Position numbers and translations under genes: made by a program. From Azonexaceae bacterium s22 (GTDB lineage Bacteria; Pseudomonadota; Gammaproteobacteria; Burkholderiales; Rhodocyclaceae): a stretch of DNA of 64,000 nt. Below, in pieces: positions 29,617 through 39,335 of the stretch (its first letter is position 1; each line of letters starts with the position of its first letter). The notes beneath the pieces were generated by a model. It ran no database searches and had not been told where the DNA came from. It worked only from the letters and a program-made list of their open reading frames with translations. The DNA is taken from positions 1 to 64,000 of the forward strand of contig WYCU01000007.1 in assembly GCA_016617495.1 (NCBI GenBank). The letters run 5' to 3'.

Positions 29617-29633
29617 TCGGATAACGACATACT
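29604..29633 (+). promoter_or_regulatory. Candidate promoter of the attenuator/chorismate mutase transcript
   Basis: TTGACC (29604-29609) and CATACT (29628-29633) are separated by 18 bases. Transcription would begin near 29640, at or just before the leader ATG. Confidence 0.4.
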
Positions 29634-29640
29634 GCCGGCC

Positions 29641-29742
29641 ATGTTCTCGATGAGCCCCTTTGCCCTGCCGATTTTCCTGCGTCGTCGCGCCCTGCGCGTA
29701 TGGCGTGGCAGCGCTTTGCCGTGGCCGGGCACCGGTAGTTAG
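29641..29742 (+). CDS. Candidate leader peptide of a transcription attenuator
   Basis: A 33-codon frame with Phe at 2, 7 and 12 and Trp at 21 (29701) and 28 (29722), ending in TAG. An ATG at 29650 is an alternative start. There is no good ribosome site. The RNA can form competing hairpins: GGCA 29707-29710 with TGCC 29717-29720 (1:2), CCGTGGCC 29719-29726 with GGCCGCGG 29770-29777 (2:3, antiterminator), and the terminator (3:4). Stalling at Trp21 would mask segment 1 and free segment 2. That is trp-leader logic, but no run of Trp codons is present, so this is a hypothesis. Confidence 0.4.
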   Translation: MFSMSPFALPIFLRRRALRVWRGSALPWPGTGS

Positions 29743-29767
29743 CCGGTTTAGTCCCCGAAATTTTCCG

Positions 29768-29802
29768 AAGGCCGCGGTTTCCCCCGCGGCCTTTTTGTTT
29801 TT
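29768..29802 (+). terminator. Terminator/attenuator before the chorismate mutase gene
   Basis: A 10-bp stem (AAGGCCGCGG/CCGCGGCCTT) with a 6-base loop, followed by a T-rich tract. It lies 25 bases before the next gene and about 200 bases after the MocR stop, which suits an attenuator. It could also end the MocR transcript. Confidence 0.85.
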
Positions 29803-29826
29803 ACGGCGTCTTTTCAAGGAGCATCC

Positions 29827-30144
29827 ATGAATGCCATCGCCCCCTGCAGCACGCTGGCGGAAGTCCGTCAGCAGATCGACCGCATCGATCGCCAACTGGT
29901 TGAACTGATCGCCGAGCGTGGCGCCTATGTCCGCCAAGCGGCGCGCCTCAAGACTACGGCCGCCGAAGTGCCCGCCCCGGCGCGCGTTGCCGCCGTGCTG
30001 GCCCGCGTCGATGGCCTGGCGCAAACCCTGGGCGCCGAACGCAGCGTCGTCGACGCCGTTTGGCGCGCCATGATCGATGCCTTCATCGCCTGCGAACAGG
30101 CCGAACACGCCGCATTGCACCCGCCCTCGCCCCCGACACCGTAA
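29827..30144 (+). CDS. Chorismate mutase, AroQ type
   Basis: A 105-residue all-helical AroQ-class protein. VRQQIDRIDRQLVELIAERGAY and RQAARLKTT carry the Arg/Lys residues that hold chorismate. It would convert chorismate to prephenate for Phe/Tyr, although small family members such as PchB act as isochorismate-pyruvate lyases. AAGGAG precedes the ATG. It is encoded 15 bases before an exporter-type membrane protein. Confidence 0.85.
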   Translation: MNAIAPCSTLAEVRQQIDRIDRQLVELIAERGAYVRQAARLKTTAAEVPAPARVAAVLARVDGLAQTLGAERSVVDAVWRAMIDAFIACEQAEHAALHPPSPPTP

Positions 30145-30159
30145 TTCAGGAGTTCCCCC

Positions 30160-31065
30160 ATGTCCGTTCCCGCCGCCTATCTCGGCATCATCCTCATCTG
30201 GTCCACGACCCCGCTCGCCATTCAATGGAGCACGCAAGGGACAGGCTTCGCCTTTGCCGTATTCGCCCGCATGCTCATCGGCTTCCTGCTGGCCACACTG
30301 ATCGTTCTTGTCTGGCGCATCGGCTTTCCGCTGCATGGCCGCGCCCGCCGCGCCTACCTGCTCAGCGGATTCAGCCTGTTTGCCGCCATGGCCCTGACCT
30401 ACTGGGGGGCCCGCCACATTCACTCCGGACTCGTCTCGGTACTCTTTGGACTCTCCCCGCTGATGGCGAGCGTCATGGCCCATCTGTGGCTGGGTGAAAA
30501 AAGCCTGGGGCCGCGGCAGATCGGCGGCATGCTCCTGGCCCTCGGCGGCCTGGCCGTGATTTTCCTGCACGGCGGCACGCTGGGCGGCCCCCAAGCCATT
30601 GCCGGGCTGGCGGCGCTGCTTGCTGCCGTATTCATTTATTCCGCGGGGCTGGTCGGGCTCAAGCGCATTGGCGACGACAGTCCGCCGCTGGCCACCACCG
30701 TCGGCGCGCTGGGCGTAGCACTCCCGCTTTTTGCAGTACTCTGGTGGTCAGCCGAAGGCGGCGCCCTGCCGGCCACGATACCGCCGCGTGCGCTGGCGGC
30801 CATCGCCTATCTGGGCGTATTCGGCTCGGTGATCGGCTTTGCGCTCTACTATTACGTCATCAAGCATCTCGATGCCTCGCGCATCGCGCTGATCACCTTG
30901 ATGACGCCAGTGGTGGCACTGCTGCTCGGCCACTGGTTGAACGGGGAAACGGTTGGCCTGCGCTTGTGGACCGGCACCGCGATGATTCTCGGCGGTTTGT
31001 CCCTGCATCAGGGGGCGGTGCTGCTTCGGGCACTCCGGCTGCGCATGGCCTCGGCAGCCGGTTGA
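30160..31065 (+). CDS. EamA/DMT-family transporter
   Basis: A 301-residue protein with ten hydrophobic helices in two EamA repeats. DMT relatives export amino acids or metabolites, and YddG exports aromatic amino acids. Its pairing with a chorismate mutase behind a possible Trp/Phe leader makes an aromatic substrate plausible, but this is inference. A hairpin after its stop ends the unit. Confidence 0.87.
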   Translation: MSVPAAYLGIILIWSTTPLAIQWSTQGTGFAFAVFARMLIGFLLATLIVLVWRIGFPLHGRARRAYLLSGFSLFAAMALTYWGARHIHSGLVSVLFGLSPLMASVMAHLWLGEKSLGPRQIGGMLLALGGLAVIFLHGGTLGGPQAIAGLAALLAAVFIYSAGLVGLKRIGDDSPPLATTVGALGVALPLFAVLWWSAEGGALPATIPPRALAAIAYLGVFGSVIGFALYYYVIKHLDASRIALITLMTPVVALLLGHWLNGETVGLRLWTGTAMILGGLSLHQGAVLLRALRLRMASAAG

Positions 31066-31089
31066 GCGGCGCGCCGGTGCGCTCGTTTT

Positions 31090-31116
31090 GGTGAGGTCGG
31101 CAAGCCCGGCCTCACC
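31090..31116. terminator. Bidirectional hairpin between convergent genes
   Basis: GGTGAGG-T-CGG pairs with CCG-G-CCTCACC (one G-T pair) around a 5-base loop. It is flanked by TTTT on the left and GAAA on the right, between the transporter and murA stops. Confidence 0.6.
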
Positions 31117-31128
31117 GAAACCGGCATC

Positions 31129-32617
<1,489 letters not shown>

Positions 32618-32622
32618 CGTGT

Positions 32623-33375
32623 TCAGGCTCGGAGTTTCCAACCCTGCTTGAGCAGTCGCAGCGTCAGCCACGACATGGCCAAAAAGCAGGCGACGACCAC
32701 GGCCAGGCTGTTTTCGGGCGGCACGTCGGAGACGCCGAAAAAGCCATAGCGGAAGCCATCGATCATGTAAAAGACGGGATTGTAATGCGACACGCCCTGC
32801 CAAAAGGCGGGGAGCGAATGAATCGAGTAAAAAACGCCGGAGAGCATGGTCAGCGGCATGATGAGAAAATTCTGGAAAGCGGCCAGCTGGTCGAATTTTT
32901 CCGCCCAGATGCCGGCGATCATCCCCGCCGCGCCAAAAAGCGCGCCACCGAGCACCGAAAAAGCGACGATCCACAACGGCGCCACAACCTTGAGCTCGGC
33001 GAACCACACCGTCGCCACCAGCACCCCCAGCCCGACCATCAAGCCCCGCACGACGGCGGCAAGCACGTAGGCAGCGAAAAACGCGCTGTAAGGAATCGGC
33101 GGGAGCAGAACGAAGACGATGGAGCCGGTGATCTTGGCCTGAATCAGGCTGGATGACGAATTGGCAAAAGCGTTTTGCAGCACCTGCATCATCACCAGGC
33201 CGGGGATGAGAAAGCTGGCGTAGCGCACGCCATGGACCTGCACGTGCTCGTCCAGCACGTGGCCGAAGATCAGCAGATAGAGGAGCGCAGTCAACACCGG
33301 CGCGGCGACGGTCTGGAAACTGACTTTCCAGAAGCGCAGGAATTCCTTCTCGAACAGCGTGAAGAAACCGATCAC
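32623..33375 (-). CDS. ABC-2 type transporter permease
   Basis: A 250-residue protein with six hydrophobic helices of the ABC-2 type (IGFFTLFEKEFLRFWKVSFQ at the start). The GTG at 33375 overlaps the ATPase stop by 4 bases. It is likely an exporter of lipid, polysaccharide or drug, in the YadH group encoded near mla and murA. Confidence 0.9.
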   Translation of the reverse strand: MIGFFTLFEKEFLRFWKVSFQTVAAPVLTALLYLLIFGHVLDEHVQVHGVRYASFLIPGLVMMQVLQNAFANSSSSLIQAKITGSIVFVLLPPIPYSAFFAAYVLAAVVRGLMVGLGVLVATVWFAELKVVAPLWIVAFSVLGGALFGAAGMIAGIWAEKFDQLAAFQNFLIMPLTMLSGVFYSIHSLPAFWQGVSHYNPVFYMIDGFRYGFFGVSDVPPENSLAVVVACFLAMSWLTLRLLKQGWKLRA

Positions 33376-34091
33376 GATTGCAGCGTCCTGACGAAAACCT
33401 CTTCCAGCGAAGCCCCGGGGTGCGCCGCCATCAGGTTGGCGGTGGTATCGAGCGCCACCACCTTGCCCTGCTTCATCAGCGCGATGCGGTTGCACAGCGC
33501 CTCCGCTTCCTCCAGGTAATGCGTGGTCAGAATGATGGTGTGCCCCTCGCCGTTCAGACGACGGATGAACTGCCACAGGCCCTGCCGCAACTCAACGTCG
33601 ACCCCGGCCGTCGGCTCATCCAGCACGATGACCGGCGGCTTGTGCACCAAGGCCTGGGCAACCAGCACCCGTCGCTTCATCCCCCCGGACAGGCGCCGCA
33701 TATTGACATCGGCCTTGCTGGTCAAATCGAGGTTTTCGAGAATTTCGTCGATCCAGTCGTCATTCTTGCGGATACCGAAATAGCCGGACTGGATGCGCAG
33801 CGTTTCGCGCACGTTGAAGAAGGGATCGAACACCAGTTCCTGTGGCACCACGCCCAGGTTCCGACGTGCCTCGCGGAAATCTTTCGTGACATCGTGCCCC
33901 AGCACGCTGAGACGCCCGGAGTCCGGACGCACGAGCCCGGCCAGGCAGGAAATCAGCGTCGTCTTGCCCGCGCCGTTGGGCCCCAGCAGGCCAAAGAATT
34001 CGCCTTGGCCAATTTCGAGCGAAACGCCGGCCAAGGCCTTGAGCGCACCGAAATGCTTGACGACGTCGACGATGGAAACAGCCGGCAACAC
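33372..34091 (-). CDS. ABC transporter ATP-binding protein
   Basis: A 239-residue ATPase (YadG-like) with Walker A GPNGAGKTT, signature LSGGM and Walker B VIVLDEP. It partners the ABC-2 permease downstream. A GTG at 34091 is the preferred start, and the longer frame runs through mlaB on the same strand. It starts 8 bases after mlaB. Confidence 0.92.
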   Translation of the reverse strand: MLPAVSIVDVVKHFGALKALAGVSLEIGQGEFFGLLGPNGAGKTTLISCLAGLVRPDSGRLSVLGHDVTKDFREARRNLGVVPQELVFDPFFNVRETLRIQSGYFGIRKNDDWIDEILENLDLTSKADVNMRRLSGGMKRRVLVAQALVHKPPVIVLDEPTAGVDVELRQGLWQFIRRLNGEGHTIILTTHYLEEAEALCNRIALMKQGKVVALDTTANLMAAHPGASLEEVFVRTLQS

Positions 34092-34099
34092 GAATGGAC

Positions 34100-34381
34100 T
34101 CAAACCTGCGGCAGCAATTCGGTGACGCCGTACAACTCCATCAGGGAGCGCACACCCACCGGAATATGGGCAAATTTCGGAGTCGACCGCGACAATCCGG
34201 CATTGCGCACCCAATCGAGCATGACCGCGACAGCCGACGAATCGGCCTCGGTCACCCGCCCCAGGTCGAACACCTGCTCGCCCGGCTGCATGGCGGCACG
34301 GCCCGCGCTCAAGAGGGCGCTGGCATTCGCCATGACCATCGGCACGGCGATGACGAGGCGGCCGGCCTCACGTTCGATCAT
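34100..34381 (-). CDS. mlaB: STAS-domain protein MlaB
   Basis: A 93-residue STAS protein. VFDLGRVTEADSSAVAVML is the core with the conserved Thr/Ser. MlaB binds MlaF and controls the Mla ABC transporter. It overlaps mlaC by 4 bases. A repeated-word copy is read AGLSRSTP. Confidence 0.85.
   Translation of the reverse strand: MIEREAGRLVIAVPMVMANASALLSAGRAAMQPGEQVFDLGRVTEADSSAVAVMLDWVRNAGLSRSTPKFAHIPVGVRSLMELYGVTELLPQV
34182..34195 (+). repeat. Repeated word copy 9 (GTCGACCGCGACAA)
   Basis: Plus-strand copy antisense to mlaB, with AAATTTCGGA directly upstream. Confidence 0.85.
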
Positions 34382-34992
34382 TTTGCGCTACCAGCTTCGA
34401 GCGATTTGTTTTTGGTCGAAATCATCTTGATCAGACCGTCGATGCCGCTATTGCGCACTTCCTGGCCAAACTGATCGCGATAGTTGGTCACCAGGCTGAT
34501 GCCGCCGACCGAGACGTCATAGACTTTCCAGCCGTTATCCAGCTTTTCCAGGCTGTAATCGAGCTGGACCGGCTTGGCGCCCGGCTGAACGATTTCGGTC
34601 CGCACCAGCGCATCGGTCTCGCCAGCGTTGATCTTGAACGGCTTATAGACCACCTTCTGGTTCTTGTAGGCGGTCAACGCATTGGAATAGGTCCGCACCA
34701 GCAGGGTTTTGAACTCGCCAGTGAGTTGCTCCTGTTGCTGCGGCGTGGCCTTGCGCCAGTCCTTGCCCACGGCCAAGGCCGTCATGTGCTTGAAATTGAA
34801 ATGGGGGATGACTTTGGCATCGACCAATTCCAGGGCCTTTTTGGTATTCCCGTTCTGGATATCCTTGTCCTTGCTGACAATCTCCAATACTTCGTCGGTC
34901 ACCTGCTTGACCAGCACATCCGGCGCCTCCTGCGCCCAGAGTGCGTGCGAAAACAAAACGGCCGCAGCCAGTACGATCAGTTTCTTCATCAT
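34378..34992 (-). CDS. mlaC: Periplasmic phospholipid carrier MlaC
   Basis: A 204-residue protein with a signal peptide (MMKKLIVLAAAVLFSHALWA) and the MlaC/Ttg2D fold. It shuttles phospholipid between MlaA in the outer membrane and MlaFEDB in the inner membrane. NYRDQFGQEVRNSGIDGLI is the conserved C-terminal region. Confidence 0.95.
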   Translation of the reverse strand: MMKKLIVLAAAVLFSHALWAQEAPDVLVKQVTDEVLEIVSKDKDIQNGNTKKALELVDAKVIPHFNFKHMTALAVGKDWRKATPQQQEQLTGEFKTLLVRTYSNALTAYKNQKVVYKPFKINAGETDALVRTEIVQPGAKPVQLDYSLEKLDNGWKVYDVSVGGISLVTNYRDQFGQEVRNSGIDGLIKMISTKNKSLEAGSAK

Positions 34993-34996
34993 CTTC

Positions 34997-35731
34997 TTAG
35001 TTCAATACATCATCGAGTCGGGGCGGACGGCCATCGTAAATCTGACTGCGCCGGCGCTGGAGGTAGGCATCGCGGACAAAGGTGTACTTGTCGAAAGCGG
35101 CCTCTTCAACCACCTTGTCGGTCGGCAGCAGGCTGGCACGGACATCGATATAGCGCAGCGCAACCAGACTGTTGCGGGTGGCCACATCCTTGTTGAAGGT
35201 ATACCAGGTCGGGTCGGTATAAATGTCGACCACCAGCCCGCCTGTGTCGCGAACCGTCTTGGGCCCCACCACCGGCCAGAACAGGAAGGTGCTTTCATCC
35301 CATCCCCACACCGCCAGCGTTTGCCCGAAATCTTCATCGTGCTTTTCAAGGCCCAGCTCGCTGGCCACGTCAAACAGGCCGAAAATGCCGATCGTCGAAT
35401 TGATCAGCAAACGCCCGAAGTCATTTGCCGCTTCGGAAAATTTGCCCTGCAAAGTGTTGTTCAAGGTATTCCGGATATCGGCGATGTTGCCAAAGAAATC
35501 GCCGACACCTGCCTTGACCGGCAAAGGGGTAACCGCATCGTAAGCCCGGGCGACCGGCTTCATGACCATGAAGTCCACACCCTCGTTGACGGCAAACATC
35601 GCCCGATTAAACCCTTCGAGCGGATCGCTCACCTCTTCCTGCGCGACGGCCAGTCCACTGACCGCCATTGCCAAGCCAAGCGCCAGTACCTTCCAGCGCC
35701 GCTGTTTCCCCGTCGAGTCCTTGCTGTTCAT
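34997..35731 (-). CDS. mlaA: Outer-membrane phospholipid protein MlaA (VacJ)
   Basis: A 244-residue MlaA family protein. DPLEGFNRAMFAVNE and VGPKTVRDTGGLVVD are diagnostic. It removes phospholipids from the outer leaflet and passes them to MlaC. Family members are normally lipoproteins. Here the signal sequence ends LAVAQEEVSDP and has no lipobox cysteine, so it should be cleaved by signal peptidase I. It is encoded inside the mla operon between mlaD and mlaC. Confidence 0.93.
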   Translation of the reverse strand: MNSKDSTGKQRRWKVLALGLAMAVSGLAVAQEEVSDPLEGFNRAMFAVNEGVDFMVMKPVARAYDAVTPLPVKAGVGDFFGNIADIRNTLNNTLQGKFSEAANDFGRLLINSTIGIFGLFDVASELGLEKHDEDFGQTLAVWGWDESTFLFWPVVGPKTVRDTGGLVVDIYTDPTWYTFNKDVATRNSLVALRYIDVRASLLPTDKVVEEAAFDKYTFVRDAYLQRRRSQIYDGRPPRLDDVLN

Positions 35732-36198
35732 TTTTTATCCTGTCCTTCTGCTGCCTTGTTGAAAAGGAACTGACTGATCAGTTTTTCCAGCACAACGGCC
35801 GACTGCGTCTTGGCAATCGTGTCGCCGGCCTTCAGCAATGCTTCCTCGCCCCCCACATCGAAGCCGACGAACTGTTCGCCCAGCAGCCCCGAAGTATAGA
35901 TGGCGGCGAAGGTATCCTTGGGAAAACGGTAACGACCATCGATATCCATGGTCACCACCGCCTCGTAACTGGCCGGATCGAAACGAATATCGACAATACG
36001 CCCTACGACCACCCCGGCGCTCTTCACCGGCCCGCGGACCTTCAGCCCGCCGATGTTATCAAAACGCGCATGGAGGGCGTAGGTATCGGACAGCCGGGCG
36101 GACGAAAGGTTGCCGACCTTGAGCGACAAAAACAACAAGGCAGCGATACCGATCGCGACAAAAATGCCGACCCAGAGGTCGAGAACAGTGCGGTTCAT
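35728..36198 (-). CDS. mlaD: Phospholipid transporter MCE protein MlaD
   Basis: A 156-residue MCE protein with one N-terminal membrane helix ([19 protein letters not shown]) and the MCE domain ([21 protein letters not shown]). MlaD forms the periplasmic hexameric ring on MlaE. It overlaps mlaE and mlaA by 4 bases each. Confidence 0.95.
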   Translation of the reverse strand: MNRTVLDLWVGIFVAIGIAALLFLSLKVGNLSSARLSDTYALHARFDNIGGLKVRGPVKSAGVVVGRIVDIRFDPASYEAVVTMDIDGRYRFPKDTFAAIYTSGLLGEQFVGFDVGGEEALLKAGDTIAKTQSAVVLEKLISQFLFNKAAEGQDKK

Positions 36199-36989
36199 GA
36201 TGTTCCCCGGAACATGAACGAAGTCAAAATGAAATCGAGTGCAAGTATGGTCAAAGCAGAGGTCACCACCGTACGGGTGATGGCGCGCGACACGCCCTCG
36301 GCCGTCGGGACCGAGTCGTAACCCTCGAATACCGCGATCAGCGAGACAGCGATACCGAAGACAAAGCTCTTGATGACCCCGTTCACGATGTCGTAGCGAA
36401 AATCGACGCCCGACTGCATCTGCGACCAGAAAGCGCCGTCGTCGACACCGATGAAAACGACGCCAATGAGCCACCCGCCAAGCACGCCCATGGCTGAAAA
36501 CAGGGCGGCGAGCAGCGGCATGGAAATTACGCCCCCCCAGAAACGCGGCGCCACGACACGCGCAATCGGGTTCACTGCCATCATGTCCATGGCCTTGAGT
36601 TGCTCAGTGGCTTTCATGAGACCGATTTCCGCCGTCACCGATGAGCCGGCACGTGAGGCAAAGAGCAAGCCGGCAACAACCGGCCCCAGCTCGCGCGTCA
36701 GCGACAAGGCAACCAGCACGCCCAGCGCCTCCGTCGAACCATAGCGCTGCAGCGTTTCGTAGCCCTGCAATCCGAGTACCAGGCCCACGAACAAGCCGGA
36801 AACCACGATGATGAGCAATGAAAGCACACCGCTGAAGTAGATTTCCCGCAGCGTCAGCGGCAAGCGCCGGAAGGAAGCACCGGAATACATCAGCACGGCG
36901 ACAAAAAAGCGGGAAGCAAATCCCAGGCGCCAGATGCGGTCCGTTACGGCACGTCCGAGCTTGCGGAAAATTGCCAAGGGATCAGACAC
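36195..36989 (-). CDS. mlaE: Phospholipid transporter permease MlaE
   Basis: A 264-residue MlaE-family permease with about five to six hydrophobic segments. [20 protein letters not shown] is the family signature. The GTG at 36989 overlaps mlaF by 8 bases. The longer frame is not supported. Confidence 0.95.
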   Translation of the reverse strand: MSDPLAIFRKLGRAVTDRIWRLGFASRFFVAVLMYSGASFRRLPLTLREIYFSGVLSLLIIVVSGLFVGLVLGLQGYETLQRYGSTEALGVLVALSLTRELGPVVAGLLFASRAGSSVTAEIGLMKATEQLKAMDMMAVNPIARVVAPRFWGGVISMPLLAALFSAMGVLGGWLIGVVFIGVDDGAFWSQMQSGVDFRYDIVNGVIKSFVFGIAVSLIAVFEGYDSVPTAEGVSRAITRTVVTSALTILALDFILTSFMFRGTS

Positions 36990-37794
36990 GCCGCCCCCTC
37001 TGCAGAAAATCACGGACCACGGAGGGCGCCGGGTAATCGAAGTGGACCGGCCCATCCACCTCCGCATGGACGAATTGATGCACGAAGGGATCGGTCGACG
37101 CCCGGATTTCATCCGGGGTACCTTCGGCGACAATCCGGCCTTGTGAGACGAAATAGATGTAATCGACGATCAGCAAGGACTCATGGACATCGTGCGTCAC
37201 CATGATCGAGGTGGCGCCAAGAGCATCGTTCAACTTGCGGATCAACTGCCCGATGACGCTCAGGGCGATCGGATCAAGGCCGGTAAACGGCTCGTCGTAC
37301 ATGACCAGCATCGGATCGAGGGCTACCGCGCGCGCCAGCGCCACGCGCCGGGCCATCCCGCCGGAAAGCTCGCCAGGCATGAGGGTATGCGCGCCACGCA
37401 AACCGACGGCTTCGAGCTTCATCAATACCAGATCGCGAATCATGCTTTCCGGTAAATCGGTATGCTCGCGCATCGGGAAGGCCACGTTGTCGAACACGGA
37501 CATGTCGGTAAACAGCGCACCGAACTGGAAGAGCATACCCATCTTGCGCCGCAAGGCGTACAACTCGGCATGCGACATTTCACACACGCGATGCTGCTCC
37601 AGACGTACCGACCCGCCGGTAGGCCGCAATTGCCCACCGATACAACGCAGCAGGGTGGTCTTGCCGCAGCCGGAACCGCCCATGATGGCAACCACCTTGC
37701 CACGCGGAATCGTCATATTGATTCCTTGCAGCACGGGGCGTCCGTCATAGTTGAAATGCAGATTCCGGATATCGACCAGTATGTCGTCGGACAA
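36982..37794 (-). CDS. mlaF: Phospholipid transporter ATPase MlaF
   Basis: A 270-residue ABC ATPase with Walker [10 protein letters not shown], signature LSGGMARR and Walker B LVMYDEP. It drives the Mla transporter. The TTG at 37794 is the only fitting start, with GAGGTGA 7 bases before it. It is the first gene of the mla operon and is divergent from the sigma-54 regulator. Confidence 0.95.
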   Translation of the reverse strand: MSDDILVDIRNLHFNYDGRPVLQGINMTIPRGKVVAIMGGSGCGKTTLLRCIGGQLRPTGGSVRLEQHRVCEMSHAELYALRRKMGMLFQFGALFTDMSVFDNVAFPMREHTDLPESMIRDLVLMKLEAVGLRGAHTLMPGELSGGMARRVALARAVALDPMLVMYDEPFTGLDPIALSVIGQLIRKLNDALGATSIMVTHDVHESLLIVDYIYFVSQGRIVAEGTPDEIRASTDPFVHQFVHAEVDGPVHFDYPAPSVVRDFLQRGRRV

Positions 37795-37864
37795 CGCCTG
37801 TCACCTCGCAAAAAGACACGGGATTTTATCAGATGTACCGTCCATCACCCCGGCATCAGGTCGT

Positions 37865-37887
37865 TATAATTGCGTGAAATACTTCAC
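37865..37887 (+). promoter_or_regulatory. TATAAT box followed by a small inverted repeat
   Basis: A perfect TATAAT (37865-37870) is followed 3 bases later by GTGAA-ATAC-TTCAC (37874-37887), placed near the expected transcription start of the regulator gene. The -35 is not convincing. Confidence 0.4.
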
Positions 37888-37904
37888 ATACGGCGACCTG
37901 CGTC

Positions 37905-39335
37905 TTGTCAACCAAGCCCCTGCTCCTGATTGTCGACGACGACCCGCTGATCAGCGACGCGTTGAGTTACACCCTGTCCAGCGAATTCGACGTGGTGACG
38001 AGTCATGCGCGCCCGCATTGCCAGGCCCTGCTTCGCCAATTGCGACACCCGCCGCAGGCCGCCTTGATTGATCTCGGGCTGCCGCCTCAGCCGCATCGTC
38101 CGGATGAAGGCTTTGCCTTGATCGGCGAACTGCTGGCACACGCACCCGACATGAAAATTGTCGTGCTCTCGGGGCAAAACGACGATGACAACGCGCGGCA
38201 CGCTCGAACACTGGGCGCCATCGAGTTTGTTGAAAAGCCCTGCGATCCGGGCAAACTGCTGGCGCTCTTGCGGCGAACACTGGCGTTTTCCGCTCCCGCG
38301 ACTGCAAGCAATCCTCAGGATGCGCTGATTGGCGAGAGCCTGCCGATGCAGCGTTTGCGTCTGCAACTCACGCAATACGCCAATCTCGGTTTCCCCGTAC
38401 TCATCGAAGGGGAATCGGGCAGCGGCAAGGACATCGTCGCCAACCATTACCTGCACCGCCTGACAGCGCGCCGCGATGCGCCATTTCTCGCACTCAATTG
38501 TGCGGCCATTTCCCCGGCACTCCTGGAACCCACGCTCTTTGGCCACGCCCGCGGGGCGTTTACCGGTGCCACCAGCGCGCGCGCCGGCTATTTCGAGGAG
38601 GCAGGCGAGGGCACGCTGTTTCTCGACGAAATCGGCGAACTGCCTCCAGACCTCCAGCCCAAGCTGCTTCGCGTCCTCGAAAACGGCGAATATCAACGTG
38701 TCGGCGAGACGCAAACCCGGGTCGCCAAGGCACGCGTCGTTGCCGCCACCAACCGCGATTTGCGGCAGGAAATCAAGGCTGGCCGCTTCCGTGCCGACCT
38801 GTATCACCGCCTTTCCGTATTCAGCGTCAGCGTTCCACCGCTGCGCGAGATGGGGCGCGACCGCCTCCTGCTTCTCGACCATTTCCGCAAGCTCTACGCC
38901 AGCCAGGCGAAATGCCCCCCGTTCAGCCTGTCTCCGGAAGCCGAGCAATGCTGGCTGGACTACGCCTTCCCCGGCAACGTTCGCGAGCTGCGCAATATTG
39001 TCATTCGCCTCACCGCACGTTATCCGGGTGAGGTCGTATCCCCGGACCAGTTGCGCATCGAATTTGATGCTTCTGAAGCCGTCGACCGCGACAATCTGCT
39101 TCCGCAAGGCGCCCCGCTCCCGAAAATCCAGGGTGACCCGCGTATCGACACCGCGCTATCCCACCTCCAGAGCAACGGGGAGATCGATCTGGACGCCATT
39201 CTGGCGTTGTGGGAACGCAGCTACATCGAAGCCGCCCTTGCGCTTTCCGGCGGCAACGTGAGCCAGGCCGCACGCCGCCTCGGCATCAACCGCACCACCC
39301 TCTACAACCGCATGGAAAGCTGGCACCGCACATGA
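37905..39335 (+). CDS. Sigma-54-dependent response regulator, PEP-CTERM (PrsR)-like
   Basis: A 476-residue NtrC-type protein. The receiver domain (about 1-120) opens LLLIVDDDP and contains ALIDLGLPP and FVEKP; the phospho-acceptor Asp should be that in ALIDLG. The AAA domain holds EGESGSGKD and the RpoN-contact motif RGAFTGAT. A Fis-type HTH ends it (VSQAARRLGINRTTLYNR). The receiver most resembles PEP-CTERM-box regulators. The start is TTG with no clear ribosome site. It overlaps mshM by 4 bases, so it is the first gene of the MSHA-type operon. No cognate kinase is adjacent. Confidence 0.88.
   Translation: MSTKPLLLIVDDDPLISDALSYTLSSEFDVVTSHARPHCQALLRQLRHPPQAALIDLGLPPQPHRPDEGFALIGELLAHAPDMKIVVLSGQNDDDNARHARTLGAIEFVEKPCDPGKLLALLRRTLAFSAPATASNPQDALIGESLPMQRLRLQLTQYANLGFPVLIEGESGSGKDIVANHYLHRLTARRDAPFLALNCAAISPALLEPTLFGHARGAFTGATSARAGYFEEAGEGTLFLDEIGELPPDLQPKLLRVLENGEYQRVGETQTRVAKARVVAATNRDLRQEIKAGRFRADLYHRLSVFSVSVPPLREMGRDRLLLLDHFRKLYASQAKCPPFSLSPEAEQCWLDYAFPGNVRELRNIVIRLTARYPGEVVSPDQLRIEFDASEAVDRDNLLPQGAPLPKIQGDPRIDTALSHLQSNGEIDLDAILALWERSYIEAALALSGGNVSQAARRLGINRTTLYNRMESWHRT
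39081..39094 (+). repeat. Repeated word copy 10 (GTCGACCGCGACAA)
   Basis: Sense-strand copy in the linker of the response regulator, read VDRDN. No T-run nearby. Confidence 0.85.

Noticed and set aside
37908-39107. A 399-codon frame on the minus strand
   Set aside because: Antisense to the sigma-54 regulator with its GAFTGA motif.
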